From positions 62,001 to 126,000 of the forward strand of contig ML769402.1 in the NCBI GenBank assembly GCA_009733575.1: 64,000 bases of DNA, read 5' to 3'. The stretch comes from Gymnopus androsaceus JB14 (Eukaryota > Basidiomycota > Agaricomycetes > Agaricales > Omphalotaceae). Every line of letters starts with the position of its first letter. The first letter of the stretch is position 1. Shown here piece by piece: positions 46,623-62,335 of the stretch. The notes beneath the pieces are model-generated. The model saw only the letters and a list, made by a program, of their open reading frames with translations, did not search any database and had not been told where the DNA came from. The position numbers and the translations under genes are program-made.

Positions 46623-47207
46623 TTGCTGTTAGCCAAAACTGACCTCCATCTTAAACACACACCCAACTTGAATAGCCTTTTAATTCAAGTCCGAGAAAGC
46701 GACAAATGGACAGCTGTTCCCTGGATCCAGTCCGTCCTTGACTCCTTGCTCAGCTCCGATGTGGATAGGTGCCCTCTGCGGCAACTGACGGTGCAGATAA
46801 ACGAGCCAGTGTTAGACCATTGGCTTTCATTTGACACACTGTTCGAGAAGCCGCAGCTGAGCAATCGAGACGGTGCATATGAGGATAATGGAGGTCGGGT
46901 TAATGAGTTAAACTTGCAGAGTCGCTTAGTGGGAAACTCTTGTCTTCGAAGCAATTGGGGAAGACTGAAGGTTAGCTTTAGCATGAAAGTGGAGTGTGCA
47001 CTGCGGAGGCTGTTTTGCCTTGGTTGTCGTATATGTTGTTTATTATGGGCTCGGGAAATGGTGACATTGATAAAAGTTCAGCGACATGGCTTTTGGATTC
47101 CTCCAGCGAGGTCAAGCGGAAGGGCCTATAGCAGACTCAGTGACGGTACAAATCAACTTCTTGTTAGCATTCGAATTCTGAAATGTCTGCTGTGTTTTGA
47201 AGTGTAG
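46623..47207 (+). pseudogene. F-box/LRR-like C-terminal remnant
   Basis: An open frame of about 190 codons starts without a good context and resembles the distal, leucine-rich part of Agaricomycete F-box proteins in its first two thirds (HTPNLNSLLIQV, WIQSVLDSLLSSDVDRCPLRQLTVQINEP, WLSFDTLFEKPQLSN). The last third loses that pattern and becomes Cys/Arg-rich. No F-box is present upstream. I treat it as a truncated relic; a lineage-specific gene cannot be excluded. Confidence 0.35.
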
Positions 47208-48299
47208 CATTTTCTTTTGAGAGATGTCACTATCATCTGAGTCGATTTTGACAGCTGTCTATCGGTTTCTCATGTCGGCCTTTGTAGGCTGTGGTGCGAA
47301 GTAGGAGTTGGATTGCAATTCCAACTGATTATTTCTCAGTCGAGCTCAATATCAATGCCTAGCCTGGTGGCTGCATAACTCTCGAGTCAAATTCTTCATC
47401 AATAGGTCAAAGCGAGTAATATCACTATCGAGCGTCTATTTTTAACAAAGAGTCAAAAAGAAGCCGGTCCTATTATAAGGCTATTGCGAGATTGTCTAAG
47501 CCAAGTTCTAGTCTGAATAAGAGCCTTTCATTTTAATAATTTTTTCTGGCAGGCTGCAGGCTGCAATCCCGACGTGCACAGCGCATACTTACAGTGTACG
47601 GAAAGCCCCTAATTATTTAATTCAATCAAGTAGCGTAACATTCATAGATGACAACTGTTACCTGCCGCATTACCTGTTGCTGAGTACAAACCTATTGTTT
47701 TTCCCTGATTATTCCCGGAGCAGCTGTTGTAATAATAAGATACTTCTTATGTAATTTTTCTTTGCTCACTCCTTCACACTCTGACCAGAAATGAGACGAA
47801 TAATTTTCTCCCCTGACGCCAAGATGCCCTGCCTAGCCTAGCCTTCAACTAGCCTTCAACGTTCTTCTCGTTTCCAAGGATCGAATCGATCCCAAGATAT
47901 TTTGTAGAATCGGGTGGGCAGCGGTCCAACAGAGCATAAACCCATCCCGGCTTCAAACATTTCAATGTGACTCGGGTAGCAAGCAAAACGTGAGGAACTT
48001 GAAACGCTGAAGATCAATGCCAGGCAGAGAAAAAAATGATAGATCGTTGCAGAGAACGGCTGCGAAGTGACATTGCGCGTGACATCATTGTCAAGTTCCG
48101 GCGTGACATATTTACGTATTTCCTGATCATGAATGGATCCAAGAGATTTCGTGTTTTCAGCGTGTTGCTAGCTTACCTCCATTCATCATCCCGCCAATAG
48201 CCGTACTATAATAATTAGCCATTGTTCTCAGCACGGCTTTTAGCCGACCACGTTCTCTACCCACAGCTCCTAAACACTACCTAACCATTACCACTCGAA
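47208..48299. other. Intergenic region
   Basis: About 1.1 kb without a credible gene. A short stretch near 47403-47440 (GGTCAAAGCGAGTAAT...CGAGCGTCTATTTTT) is related to sequence at 43854-43895, hinting at a small dispersed repeat. The final part is the promoter of the double-psi beta-barrel gene. Confidence 0.4.
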
Positions 48300-49237
48300 A
48301 TGTCCTTATTCTCGTGCCAATCTCTTCTCTTCATCATATTCTCGCTCTGCTCACTTCATCTGGTAACGGCGAGCCACCAAATCGATTCTCTTGTGCACCG
48401 ACGCCACACTTTAAACGCGAGTTCGGCCAAGCGAGAGGCTGCTAGTTTTCGCAAAAGCACTTCTTTGGAGAAGCGATTCGATGATGCACGATTCACGTTC
48501 TTCGCCGATGGGCTAGGTGCCTGTGGGATAACGAATTCGCCGAGCGATTTCGTGAGTTTTGTTCTTTCAGCTTTGCAGAACCTTTCATAACTTATCATTC
48601 ATTTTCCAGATTGTTGCGCTGAACTCTGCTGTGCGTTTGATTCAACGTTTCTGATATCTTGATCCTTACATTGGACCTATAGCAATATGGCAGTGGACAA
48701 TACTGTTTCCAAATGATTACCATCACTGCTAACGGGAAAACGACGCAAGCTCAAATCACGGACGAGGTGAATATCTATCTGCAGACGCGTACATATTCCT
48801 AACCCATCTCGCTGCAGTGTCCTGGCTGTCCTTTCGCAGGTCTTGACTTTTCACAAGGGCTCTTCGACTTTTTCGCTTCGCCGGATGTTGGAGTTTTAAC
48901 TGGTTCTTGGGACTTTGTCTCGGCTACTTCCACTTCTCAAACGCCCACATCAACTCCTCCACCACCCTCTACCTCGTCAGTGCCTCCGTTGACCTCTTCT
49001 ACAAGTACATCGACGTCTACTTCAACGAGCACAAGTTTGAGTAGCTCTTCGTCCTCGTCTTTTTCCGCGACATCAACCTCGACTTCGACCTCTTCGTCTT
49101 CCAGTACCGCTGCTTCGAGTACTGCATCAGCTACGCCGTCGTCAATTCCTACTTTAGGAGTGTTGGGTATGTTTGAGGAGACTGTCGCGCAGATGGCTAT
49201 AATTGCTGCTCGTGGAGCGGGTGCTACTCCCGCATGA
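48300..49237 (+). CDS. Secreted double-psi beta-barrel protein with Ser-rich tail (copy 2)
   Basis: Paralog of 39170-40209. ATG 48300; signal peptide about 1-24 (LLFIIFSLCSLHLVTA); a pro-region with dibasic sites ending LEKR; then FTFFADGLGACGITNSPSDFIVALNSAQYGSGQYCFQMITITANGKTTQAQITDECPGCPF, split over several lines of sequence by introns at positions equivalent to the paralog. One intron is absent (the ADGL-GAC junction is continuous here). The Thr/Ser repeat tail (TSTSTS units) ends GAGATPA at TGA 49235-49237. One barrel Cys of the paralog (MTCNG) is Ala here (ITANG), so a disulfide or metal ligand may differ. Likely extracellular or wall-associated. Confidence 0.85.
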
Positions 49238-49424
49238 ACAAGAGCTGGAAATGTCTCATTTTTGGTATCGGAATTCTAGCATACTTTTATTATGATTTTA
49301 TTCTACGAAACTATATATGTATGTATGCACCAGCGCTGTAATCCAATATAGACACACTCGCACGAATCCTAAATATAAAGTCGAAGTGCATGCCACAACA
49401 TATTACTTGCATCTATTTGTCGAA

Positions 49425-53352
<3,928 letters not shown>

Positions 53353-55251
53353 ATGGGGAACACGTCTTCTTCTTCGTCCCGGACTCAGGACGAAAGCGTC
53401 GATTTCGGCTTTCTGAGCCCTCAAGGCGTCTACACTGGCCCCAGGGATTGGAACCAGGCCATTGTCACTCAGCTCATTTGTGCTAGAAGACTAGCTCCCT
53501 TTTACAGACCCCTCGAAGATTACGATGATTCTTGGACTGATGACCAGATTCTCGCAGCCAGGAAAGAACTCCCAGACTCAGAGGGGGCCTCAGAGTCTCC
53601 TGCAGCACGTCCTGAGCCTCTCCAAGCTTCCTCAAATTCATCCAGGAAACGCCCAAATACTCTAAAGGAACCCAGCAAACCTGAAGCTGCAGTCTACAGA
53701 GGTGCAGCTGAATGTCCTATATGTTTCCTTGTAAGTCTTTTGGCTACCATTTCGTATGTCCACCGCCAATATTACGTCACAGTACTACCCGCCAAACATT
53801 AACCATTCGAGGTGCTGCGACCAGGCTATTTGTACAGAATGCTTTGTACAGATCAAACGCAGTGAACCTACAACCACTCATCTCGTATCCGAACCCGCCG
53901 CATGTCCTTATTGTGTCCAGGAGAACTTTGGTGTGGTGTATACCCCTCCTCCATGGCGAGCTGGTATCGGCAGCGAAGGAGCTGTTAGTTTTTAATCAAC
54001 GTCATTAATCATCATCTAACACTTCAACAGCCCTCTCCTCGTTCAGATTCACCCAAACACTCTCAACAATCGCTGGATCACCCACCGCCTACCCATAAAC
54101 GACGGCAAAAGAGTTTCAGCGCGGACAGCCCCGAAGTCGTCACTACTGGTAAGATCGGATCCTTTCTCCCTTATCAAACTTCTTTATCTTTCACGTAGAT
54201 CAAATTCGACCAGACTGGGAAGCTAAATTGGCTGCTGTCCGTGCTGTGGTCACACGACGCGCCAATAGGCGTATCATTATGCGTCAAGTTGGAGACCGTT
54301 TAATTCCCGTTGGAGTTACTAGTGGCAGGGTACATGCCCTTTCGCCTGAAGAAGCTGCAAGCGCTGCTGCTGCGGCGAGTGAAAACGGAAATGGAAGTTG
54401 GCGATCACGAAGAAGGCAACAGGCGGCAGGTAACGGTCTTGAGCAATACCTCGGTCAAGATTTGGAGGAGGTGTGTCTGACTAATTCATCATTATTATCT
54501 CCGTATTTCTCAATGCTTGCTGATACAGCTAATGATGATGGAGGCGATGAGGTTGTCGTTGATAGAGCACGAGGCTCAGCAGAAGAAAGAGGCCGAAGAG
54601 AAGAAGAAGGCGGGAACGCAGGCTAACACTACATCCGATCCCGTTGCTGGTGGATCAGGCGAATCTTCTTCCGCTGCAACAGACCCATCACCTACTCCAG
54701 CTTCTTCTTCTGAACCCGTGCACCGCAAGAGTGATTCGCTGCAAGTCAAGCGAGGCTCTTTATTCAGTCGAAGTCGAAGTCGATCTCCTTCTCCTGCTCC
54801 TCCCGCCTCTAAGCAGTCTTCCTTACCGACTCCACCTCCTTTCAGTACACTCGGCGCCGCTCTTAGTACGACATCCACAGCTAGCGCCATCCTAAGTAGC
54901 GGTAGCTCAACTCCCACTCCTCCCTCAAATCCAGTTCCGGAGCAGTCATCATCGAAGGAAACAGCTCTTCCGTCAGTCATCGAGTCCACTGCACCAACCT
55001 CAAACCCCCCAGCTCCCTCAATAATCGTCGCACCTGCTACCTCTCTCTCCCCCGACTCGGTGCTCGCATCTCCTGAATCACACACAACACTGTCACGAAC
55101 ATCTACCATTGCCAACGATATTTCATATGAGAACCTGCCGTCGTCTCCTGAGGAAATGTCAAGTGAACCATTGATCCCGAAAGTGCAGGAGCATGTAGAT
55201 GTAGGAGGTGCTGGTCCAACCAATTCCGAGGACGAACCTCTCCATGCATGA
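53353..55251 (+). CDS. SIP5: SIP5-like zinc-finger protein
   Basis: Homolog of yeast Sip5, which interacts with the Snf1 kinase and the Reg1/Glc7 phosphatase. ATG 53353 gives MGNTSSSS, an N-myristoylation-type start. [49 protein letters not shown] follows, then a RING-like zinc site, [34 protein letters not shown] and PAACPYC, across an intron near 53730-53789. A segment with [40 protein letters not shown] and an acidic [26 protein letters not shown] helix follows. The long Ser/Pro-rich tail ends DEPLHA at TGA 55249-55251. Five exons, frame intact. A signalling-adaptor role is inferred from the family. Confidence 0.85.
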
Positions 55252-55605
55252 TGTCTTTGTAAGTTGGTTCAAACGTCTTTCGTATCGAAGCGTATTGAAG
55301 ATTCCACTCATAGGATTGATTGTCATAGTTTTACAAGTGGTGGCGGGGCGTGTTTCTGCGCTGTACACATACAGAGTGTTAAGACTCATTTTAAACTCAT
55401 TTACCTACCCAACTATTCAGACTTGTTCATTAGCATCTTACTCAATTGTAGCTTTCACTAGATTTTATCTCTCTTGCTAATATATATCGATGTTAACATC
55501 AAGATAGTGAAGGAGGTGTGACTACTGTACAAGGTAATATGATAAACGACGCTGTAAGATAATCCATGCATGACGGACGTAGAAAGTAGGCATCATAGGG
55601 GAGCC

Positions 55606-56190
55606 TCATTTCTTGGATGTTGTGTCGGCCCATATAGGTTTGAGGGCATCCGGGTCCACGTCTTTTCGTCGTCGGAGCCTGTGTGGGGCCAGGAGCTCAG
55701 TCCTATAAACATAATCAAGTCCAGTTCAAAAACTCACCTGCGCAACCACTTGCTGCCTCATCTCCGCTTCCCTTGCCAAACGCAGCGCCTTTGCCGCATC
55801 GACTTTTTTCCTAATATCTGGTGACATTTGCTATAGAAGTAATAACGCAGGAGTGGGAATGAGGTTTCGGAGAAGGACAACTCTGAGCTACGAACGTTGT
55901 ATAGTTCTTCTTCTGTGGGTACAGTTGCTGCAGGAACAAGTCAGAGCTCGGAAGAAGATGGTTGAGAGGGAAATGTGATACCTCTCATTAACATGTAGCC
56001 CAAGCCAGTGACTATAACGCGTCGCAGATCATCCCGTCGCGGTAAGAAACATTATTAAAACCAGGTAGTAGTTGAGCACAGAAGGGAAAAACAGTAGATG
56101 CATTGATTAATTCAGTGCATCCAATGGTAGAATAATCTACGCACAGGCTATTGCTGTCCCTGTAAACCGAATCCATGGAAAATGAGACAT
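55606..56190 (-). CDS. CBP4: CBP4-like mitochondrial complex III assembly factor
   Basis: A tiny gene, assembled here from five short exons: about 95 residues over 585 bp. ATG 56190 encodes MSHFPWIRFTGTAIA. After a long first intron the frame continues FTGLGYMLMR (together one membrane segment), then ATVPTEEELYNQ, MSPDIRKKVDAAKALRLAREAEMRQQVVAQ and LLAPHRLRRRKDVDPDALKPIWADTTSKK, ending at TGA 55606-55608. The layout (short N-terminal membrane anchor, TEEELY/PDIRKK helix, charged C-terminus with KPIW) matches Cbp4, which works with cytochrome b in early bc1-complex assembly. The exon model is by hand; all junctions use GT-AG. Individual exons are too short to stand out as open frames. Confidence 0.6.
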
Positions 56191-56698
56191 GGAGGAAGAT
56201 TCAGAAAATGCTCAAGGCTGAGCGCTAAGCACTAGCGCTTTGATCTCATCGTCCAGTACAAAAAATTATTGCAGACAGCTAATACATACGATACAAATAT
56301 AAGGTAGCTTGAAACTAGGAGCGTACGCATGCGGTCGAGCGAGTAAATGGCAAAATCTGGTGATACATATGCTGGTGGTGAATGTTAGCAATGCAACAGT
56401 ACAAAAAAAAGGTAAGTATGTGCAAAACATTGAAAAAGGTATCAAAAGAGAGAAGAGAAGAGGAAACAAGGGTCGGCTAGTAGCTCATGTTTGAAGCATG
56501 GGTTTATTACCTGCACTTGACGTATAACCGATAACGCTTGGCCGTTTTCTTTTCAATCCAAACCCTAGTAGATCACTCGATCTCCGGCTCTTCAGCTCGA
56601 TTCTCTTTAGCTCTGCCTCCCACTCCTTCTCTGCCTGCATGTTCATTGACAGATCGGAGACACTGACGATAGTAGTCGAGCCGAGAATGGAGCTCCCA
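56191..56698. other. Intergenic region upstream of the CBP4-like gene
   Basis: About 500 bp with only short unconvincing frames. It includes the 3' UTR of the arrestin-like gene and the promoter of the CBP4-like gene. Confidence 0.4.
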
Positions 56699-58511
56699 CT
56701 ACTCTGGAGCAGAGGATACGATTGGCGAGATTACATGCCCAAACGCATTACTCCGTGTCAGATGTGTGCTGCTAGCACTGATCGTCGAGGCCGAGGCAGG
56801 TCTCTTTTTGCTAGCCGGTAAAGCATCCCCAGAAGAGGACGATGCCGAGAGTTGTAATGGAGGAGGGATGTGCTTCTCGCTCCCGTAGAAGGATGATGAC
56901 GGAGATGTAAAGTTTGTCGAGCTTGAATCCCTCGGTCCAGCACTTGTATGTGGACGACGAGATGCGGAAGGTGACCTGTGGGGTGGCTTTAGCCCGGAAG
57001 TGGATGTAACACTGGGGACGGGATCTGCTGTATTCTCGCGCTTCCGCCGGGTCCGACGCGGGGACTTGGACTTTGAGCGGTTTTCGGAAGAGTGGCAGCG
57101 GGCTTTCGACATGGCAAGGCGGCGTTCTGCATCGTTTGTAGAGGTTACGAATATTTCTTCCTCCTCAAGCTCGAAAGAGTCCGTGCTGTGTGGGCTTGTG
57201 ACGACGACCTAGAAAGGAAAGATTAGAGTCTAGATAAAAATCAGCGAAAGCTAGTTACTTACCTTGACCCGAGCAAAGAACCGAATAGACACCAAGTCTG
57301 AGTGAATGGTCTCGCCAATACCCCATCGGCTGCTTGGTTTAGCACTTGGCCATTGGACGGTCAAAGTTTTGCTCCATATACCCTTCTCCGTTCGGGCAAA
57401 AGGTCCGGAGGACTCGCTACCCGCAATTGGTAGCACGATGCTTTTCGCAGCCAGACTTTCTGATGAATCTGAGCGATCTTTAGGTTGCGGTAACAAAGGT
57501 CGGGTATCGTTTGCAAGCGAGACAGATGACGCGTACCCCGAATTAACCGGCGTGGCAAATGACTTCGTGGAGGGGAGACTATGAGGATGCGGGTTCTGGA
57601 ATGAGGAAGTGGGAGCATAGGAGATTAATGACGATGTGGAGGTTGACTTGGGAATGGGTATAGCTGATGATGATGATATATGCAGATGCGATGCCGTGTT
57701 GGAAAAAAATGCGGAGGACGTGAGGGGAGAAGCAGGGCTGTTTGAATCATTAAACTGAATACGGCGTTCAACGACAACGGTTGCACTGCGTATTGAAACG
57801 TTTGGTTCTTCTGGAAGAATGTGTATCGATATTGGCAACATGTCTGTCGGACCTATTGGCTCTTTGGGAGCACTAACACGATACCGTAGACTAGGGGCTC
57901 GTGATTTGGTTATGTAGCGATCCAAGTGAGAGCTGGTGATATGCAGGGACGATCTCGGAAGTGGAAGGAAAGCAGGAAGGTCATATCTAACCAGCGGGAG
58001 ATCAATATGCTTGATGAGTCGCGAACCGACGCCTGATATATGCGCGTGGTTGACAACTAATGTTGTAGCTCAGTACAAACGCTCAAACAAGAAACAAAAT
58101 ACGCACCAGCTTCGACGCGCCAAACGCAGCGGTATTCGACAAACGAAATTGTACTGAATCCGCCTACTCGAGGAGGAATCGTGATTCGAAAGGGATATTC
58201 TGCTTCTCCCAATTCCATAAAGTCCTGCCCATCAGGTTTTGACCAGAGAACTTGGGTCAAATCCACAATGGCTTTGCTGGACACGACGCCTCCGATTCTG
58301 GTTAGACGAAACTCGATAACATCGGACAGAAACGGTAATATTTTTCACAGGCAGCAATTTGAGGTCAGCGTCGAGCTTGGTATTGACCACTGCAAGAATG
58401 TGAGTACAAATCTCGAGGGAATTAGAAGCATAGCATACCTCCCTCCACGACCACATTCGAGACTCCAAATCCAAGGCCATTAAATTTTGTTGTTGCTATT
58501 CCGAGTCTCAT
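56699..58511 (-). CDS. Arrestin-like domain protein
   Basis: Member of the alpha-arrestin-like family, which adapts membrane cargo for ubiquitin-dependent endocytosis in fungi. ATG 58511 (MRLGIATTKFNGLGFGVSNVVVEG). The arrestin N-lobe strands are visible: LLPVKNITVSVRCY, EFRLTRIGGVVSSKAIVDLTQVLWS, YPFRITIPPRVGGFSTISFVEYRCVWRVEA. The C-lobe follows with SLRYRVSAPKEPIGPTDMLPISIHI, SIRSATVVVERRIQF, a long Ser-rich insert, LTVQWPSAKPSSRWGIGETIHSDLVSIRFFARVKVVVTS, and a basic Ser/Arg-rich tail ending at 56699. PY (PPxY) motifs for Rsp5 binding are not seen. About 540 residues. One surplus base at about 58314 separates VRCY from EFRLTRIGG; removing it restores the fold. Confidence 0.7.
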
Positions 58512-58715
58512 CGTGGTTTCATGTAGTCAGCTTGATGGGGGAACGAGAAAGAAAAAGGTAAGCAAGTAGATCACATATAAAATATATGAGATCTGGATAC
58601 AAACGATCAGGATGAGCTGTCACTTGGCAGATAAGACAACGCCAGCGGACTTTAGCAAGGTAAAACCTGGATGCGGCAAAATTATTACAGACACGAGGCA
58701 TACTCTACGCAGAAG

Positions 58716-60385
58716 TACTGTATTTGATAAATACTACAGCTTCCAAGTATGTAATAGTTCATGAAAATAAAACTCCGCGACGCTCTACGCTTGAACGGCA
58801 TTCGACGGTGCAACTGCATGTTGCCCTTCTGGCACTGCATCGAATCCGCCTTGACCCAGGTTCGATGGAAGAGCAGCAGTTTCATCCAACGTGGAAGACG
58901 ATAATAACCCTTCAGCCTCTTCCTCATCTGCGCGCGCTGCAGTTTCCGTTGGCTTGGGAATAAAAGCAGGCATTGAAACTAGATTGTTGAAGGAGAACTA
59001 CAGAAAAAATGACAATCAGCTTGACAACCTACTCCATGATGGAGTGGAGAAAGCGCATACCGTGCCATAACTGGAAGATCATGGAGAACTCGGGTTAAAT
59101 GACGGGAGGAACATTGAATGAAGATGTACGTACACCAACAGCGCGAAACCGAGGACTTGCAGTAACGAGATGGGCCACAAAAGCTTCTCCCACCCTAAGC
59201 CTAAGCTGACGATCCAGATAGCAAGCGTTCTGCATGTGTCGACGAGAGAACGAGCAGTAGCGCTAACATGACGCGTTACGCTGAGACCGAAAAAGTTGAA
59301 CAGTGATATGCTGCATGCAATAGCAAGACCAGAGTATAGAACAGTAGGCGTGTTCACTATCTGGTGCCATCCACGAGGAATATCGAAAAAGGGTGACTTG
59401 GACGCAACAGCAGGAATAGCTAAAATGGGGAACACAAGGAGAATCGTGATAGCACCGAACAAGCCTTCAAAGCCTACTGCGACCAGAGGAGGGACCGAAT
59501 AGTGACCTGCAAATAGAACCAAGTCAGCCTGCTGCGCAATATGAGTTACAAGGATTTAACCAACTCATAATCTTCTCTAATGAAGTGTACGCGAACATTA
59601 GTTATTTGGGACGTTGACAAAGAAACTGGGGTTAAGCACCTTCCACAACGAATTGAGTAGCGGTACTGATGATACATTGAGTTAGGAGCAAGGCAAAACG
59701 GAAAGTTGTATGAAAGCTTACAAGATTTGAGCGAACAAGATGAAAAACACGCCTATCGGATAATGAAATAGGGTTAAAGGCAAAAGTTTGATTGGGATGG
59801 AAGTGAAATCTCACCGACGAGAACAGTTGTAGCTTCGGGTGTGTCGATAGGCTCAGGTGGAGGAAGATTGGCATGACTGGGCATGTTGAGCAATGAAACT
59901 ATCGCCTCTTTGACTGTGTCCTTAGTGAGGGAACCGCTGAAGCCAACTAACGTGACGCCGGACATGACAACGATTAGAGAAACCCATCTAAGCGACATGG
60001 TGAGATAGTAAGTGGTATGTATAGCGTCCATGATAAACCCAACTGATAAAGCCAAAGATGCCGACGGAGAAACACAACGCTCAGAAAGCCAACGAAGAGC
60101 ACAAGAGATCCTCGAGTCATCTGGTATATCGACACAGGTGTGTAGAGCAAACCGATATGCATCAACTGTGAGTGGAAGTTAGAACGAGAGCGGGAATTGG
60201 CCTTGAGCACGTACTGTAGTTCCTGTGAGATCAAAAGCCGCCGGAATCCATAGTAGAAGCACTTTCCAGCCAGCGAGGGGCTGAGAAGTTGGGACTTTGA
60301 TACCGTTTGAACTGACTTCGGAGTCTGCGGGAAGTTGGACCGCCCGGGTTCGCTTTGACTGAATCCAGCTGTATATGACAGGGAG
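58716..60385 (-). repeat. Segmental duplication, copy A (SLC35F6-like gene body)
   Basis: Starts at TACTGTATTTGATAAATACTACAG and matches 62336-64000 almost base for base (about 95 percent by eye, small indels near 58795, 59870 and 60170). The match runs through all 3' exons and introns. The true right limit is unknown because copy B leaves the window. Confidence 0.9.
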
Positions 60386-60811
60386 AAAGCCTGGTTATAG
60401 GATAGTGAGAGGAAATAAGTGATACTTGAACTCATAACCTACAGAGCATTTCGCCGACTGTAAATGGACCGTAAATGGACCAAGTTAGATATGAAACTTG
60501 GCCAATTAAGGTAAGGCGTACCGAACATTTGAAGAGATTGCCATACTGGTTGCTCATACAGCATTCTGCGGCTAATATCAGGATCGTCGCAGTTCTCCAC
60601 ACATTGCATGTCCTGCGGAATAGACATGAGGACAAGTTCGTGCAGAATTGGCAAGACCAAGGCAAGACAGCATTACCTGCCACTTGGTCCAGAGAGAATT
60701 ACTGGAGCCCTACAAGCTAATTAAAAGGGAAAAAGCAAAACTGAGAGGTAGATTCATTACAGTCAGGATCATTCCCGCCAGGAGAAAAGGGATAAAGAGG
60801 GAACTAGGCAT
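58785..60811 (-). CDS. SLC35F6-like drug/metabolite transporter (copy A, complete)
   Basis: Multi-pass transporter of the DMT/EamA superfamily, SLC35F6 (C2orf18-like) group. ATG 60811 (MPSSLFIPFLLAGMILT) followed by GSSNSLWTKWQDMQCVENCDDPD, the family's Cys-containing luminal loop. Next come QPVWQSLQMFVGEMLC, FLPVIYSWIQSKR, GWKVLLLWIPAAFDLTGTT, LLYTPVSIYQMTRGSLVLFVGFLSVVFLRRHLWLYQWVSLIVVMSG, VFFILFAQI, TATQFVVEEKIMSHYSVPPLVAVGFEGLFG and ACSISLFNFFGLSVTRHVSATARSLVDTCRTLAIWIVSLGLGWEKLLW. The acidic C-terminal tail ends NAVQA at TAG 58785-58787. About eleven short-intron exons, about 430 residues and ten membrane segments. The frame is intact. Human SLC35F6 is reported in lysosome/mitochondria; the substrate is unclear. 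Confidence 0.87.
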
Positions 60812-61575
60812 GATGAAAATTGGCAACGTTCAAGAGTTCAAGAGCTGTAGCGTTAACATGCAGGGCAACATTTGAACATTTTACTACGAGTACAAGTCAA
60901 CCGCCATCGGAGGCCATCGGCGACGGAAGATTTCAGAACCGGCGCTAACTCAGCGCCTATTACACAACTTTCTCCTGTTGACCCTCACCGTCGTCGAATT
61001 ATCTGCTCAAATTCTCGCTTATTTCCTTGGCATCAGCAAAATATGTATTCTGCATTTTAATTTCGACAGCAGTATGTAAAATTCCCAGCACTCCCACAGC
61101 CTCCAGCACTGTCAAAAATATAAACTGATACAACATTCCTTTTTAATTTCCAAATAAGGCAATTTTGAGGCCTCTGGGAGCTCTGGCCAGCGCCAGCCAC
61201 TCCATCTGTGTCCTGGAGTGCTGGGGCTCTGGAGACACTGTCCAACACTTGCAAGAACTGGCTGCATACATGTATTGCTGATGCGCCCGCCATACAAAAG
61301 TAAACAAAAGGAAAATGATAAGTAAGAATCCATGCAAGTACAAGATAAGGTAAATGTATTATGTTTGTAACAAGTGGCTGAACTTTGAGCTAATGGGTTC
61401 AAGCTGTAACACATTAACATTGGCTGCAAAGCTAAACAACACAGTATTAGCTGACTTTTTCAAGTGGGATGAGCCCATTGTAAGGCAAGGATACAAAATT
61501 TTGGTGCCATAGTACTCATTTTATGTTGATTTTATGTTTGACTAGGTGGTCCTTGTATACATAGAAGCCAGTATA
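60812..61575. other. Intergenic region between duplicated transporters, left of MITE
   Basis: No coding region. The segment 61080-61300 differs in character (CAGCACT/AGTGCTG blocks at 61090-61112 and 61205-61222 in inverted orientation) and might be a fragment of another repeat. Nothing further can be supported. Confidence 0.4.
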
Positions 61576-61972
61576 CTGTACCGTTTTGACCAAAAGTTCA
61601 GTCACGGGTCACATCAACCCAAAATGAACAGTTCACAGCAGACTCTCACCGATCACTCTGGGTTGTGAACACCGTGAAAACCAAAACAGAAAAAAAAATT
61701 CCTCAAAAAATGGTCCAAAAATGCTGAGGAAATTCAAATTTATCTCAGTCTACCTGCAAACAAGCCAGAAATGACTCCAAAAATAAGTTAACAAGTTACT
61801 GTGCACTTGTGCAGTGGTTCAGTGAACCCCTACACACTGCACAAGTGAACTGTTCACAGCTATGTCACAGCTCACTTCCATCTGTGAACACCAAAAATTG
61901 TGAACAGGGCATGTCCTGGCATGTCACGGGTCACATAGGCTACCGTGAACTTTTGGTTGAAACGGTACAGTA
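61574..61972. mobile_element. MITE with 25-bp terminal inverted repeats and TA target duplication
   Basis: The left end reads TA|CTGTACCGTTTTGACCAAAAG; the right end, reverse-complemented, reads TA|CTGTACCGTTTCAACCAAAAG, so the terminal inverted repeats match over about 25 bp with two mismatches and are flanked by TA on both sides. The element (61576-61970 without the TA) is 395 bp, has no coding capacity and is rich in GTGAAC/GTTCAC words. TA duplication plus short inverted ends point to a Tc1/mariner-mobilised miniature element. Internal palindromes are TGAACAGTTCA at 61625-61635 and GTGAACTGTTCAC at 61845-61857, plus a 12-bp inverted repeat (61805-61816 with 61835-61846). Confidence 0.82.
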
Positions 61973-62335
61973 AGTGCTTCATGGAATAAGACCTGTGTGC
62001 AAAGCCATTTGTAGGATATCTGGCAAAGACTCAAAAGGAGGCTGGCTCGGCAAGTTGGCCATCCAGAGCGCTTGGACAATATAGTCGAAACTTTTTTTGC
62101 GGGATTTGGCGCGCGGTAGCGAAACTGAATCATAGCATCATTCCACCGAATCAAGTAGTGTTAATGGAAATAGGTGTTCGAGGTACAGTCATTGAATTAA
62201 GAGCTTGGATAGATACTCTCTCACTTTCTTGCTCTTTCTTCCTGTTCTTTATTCCCTCTTCCTTTTTGGGATTTATTTAATAATTTATTCAACAGCCCAT
62301 AACATCGCTATCGAGCCCGAATTCCCTCCTTGAGA
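61973..62335. other. Intergenic region right of MITE
   Basis: No coding region is seen. It ends with CGCTATCGAGCCCGAATTCC directly before the duplicated segment. Confidence 0.4.

Noticed and set aside
54576..55223. 215-codon minus-strand open frame
   Set aside because: Antisense of the Ser/Pro-rich tail of the SIP5-like gene; no domain.
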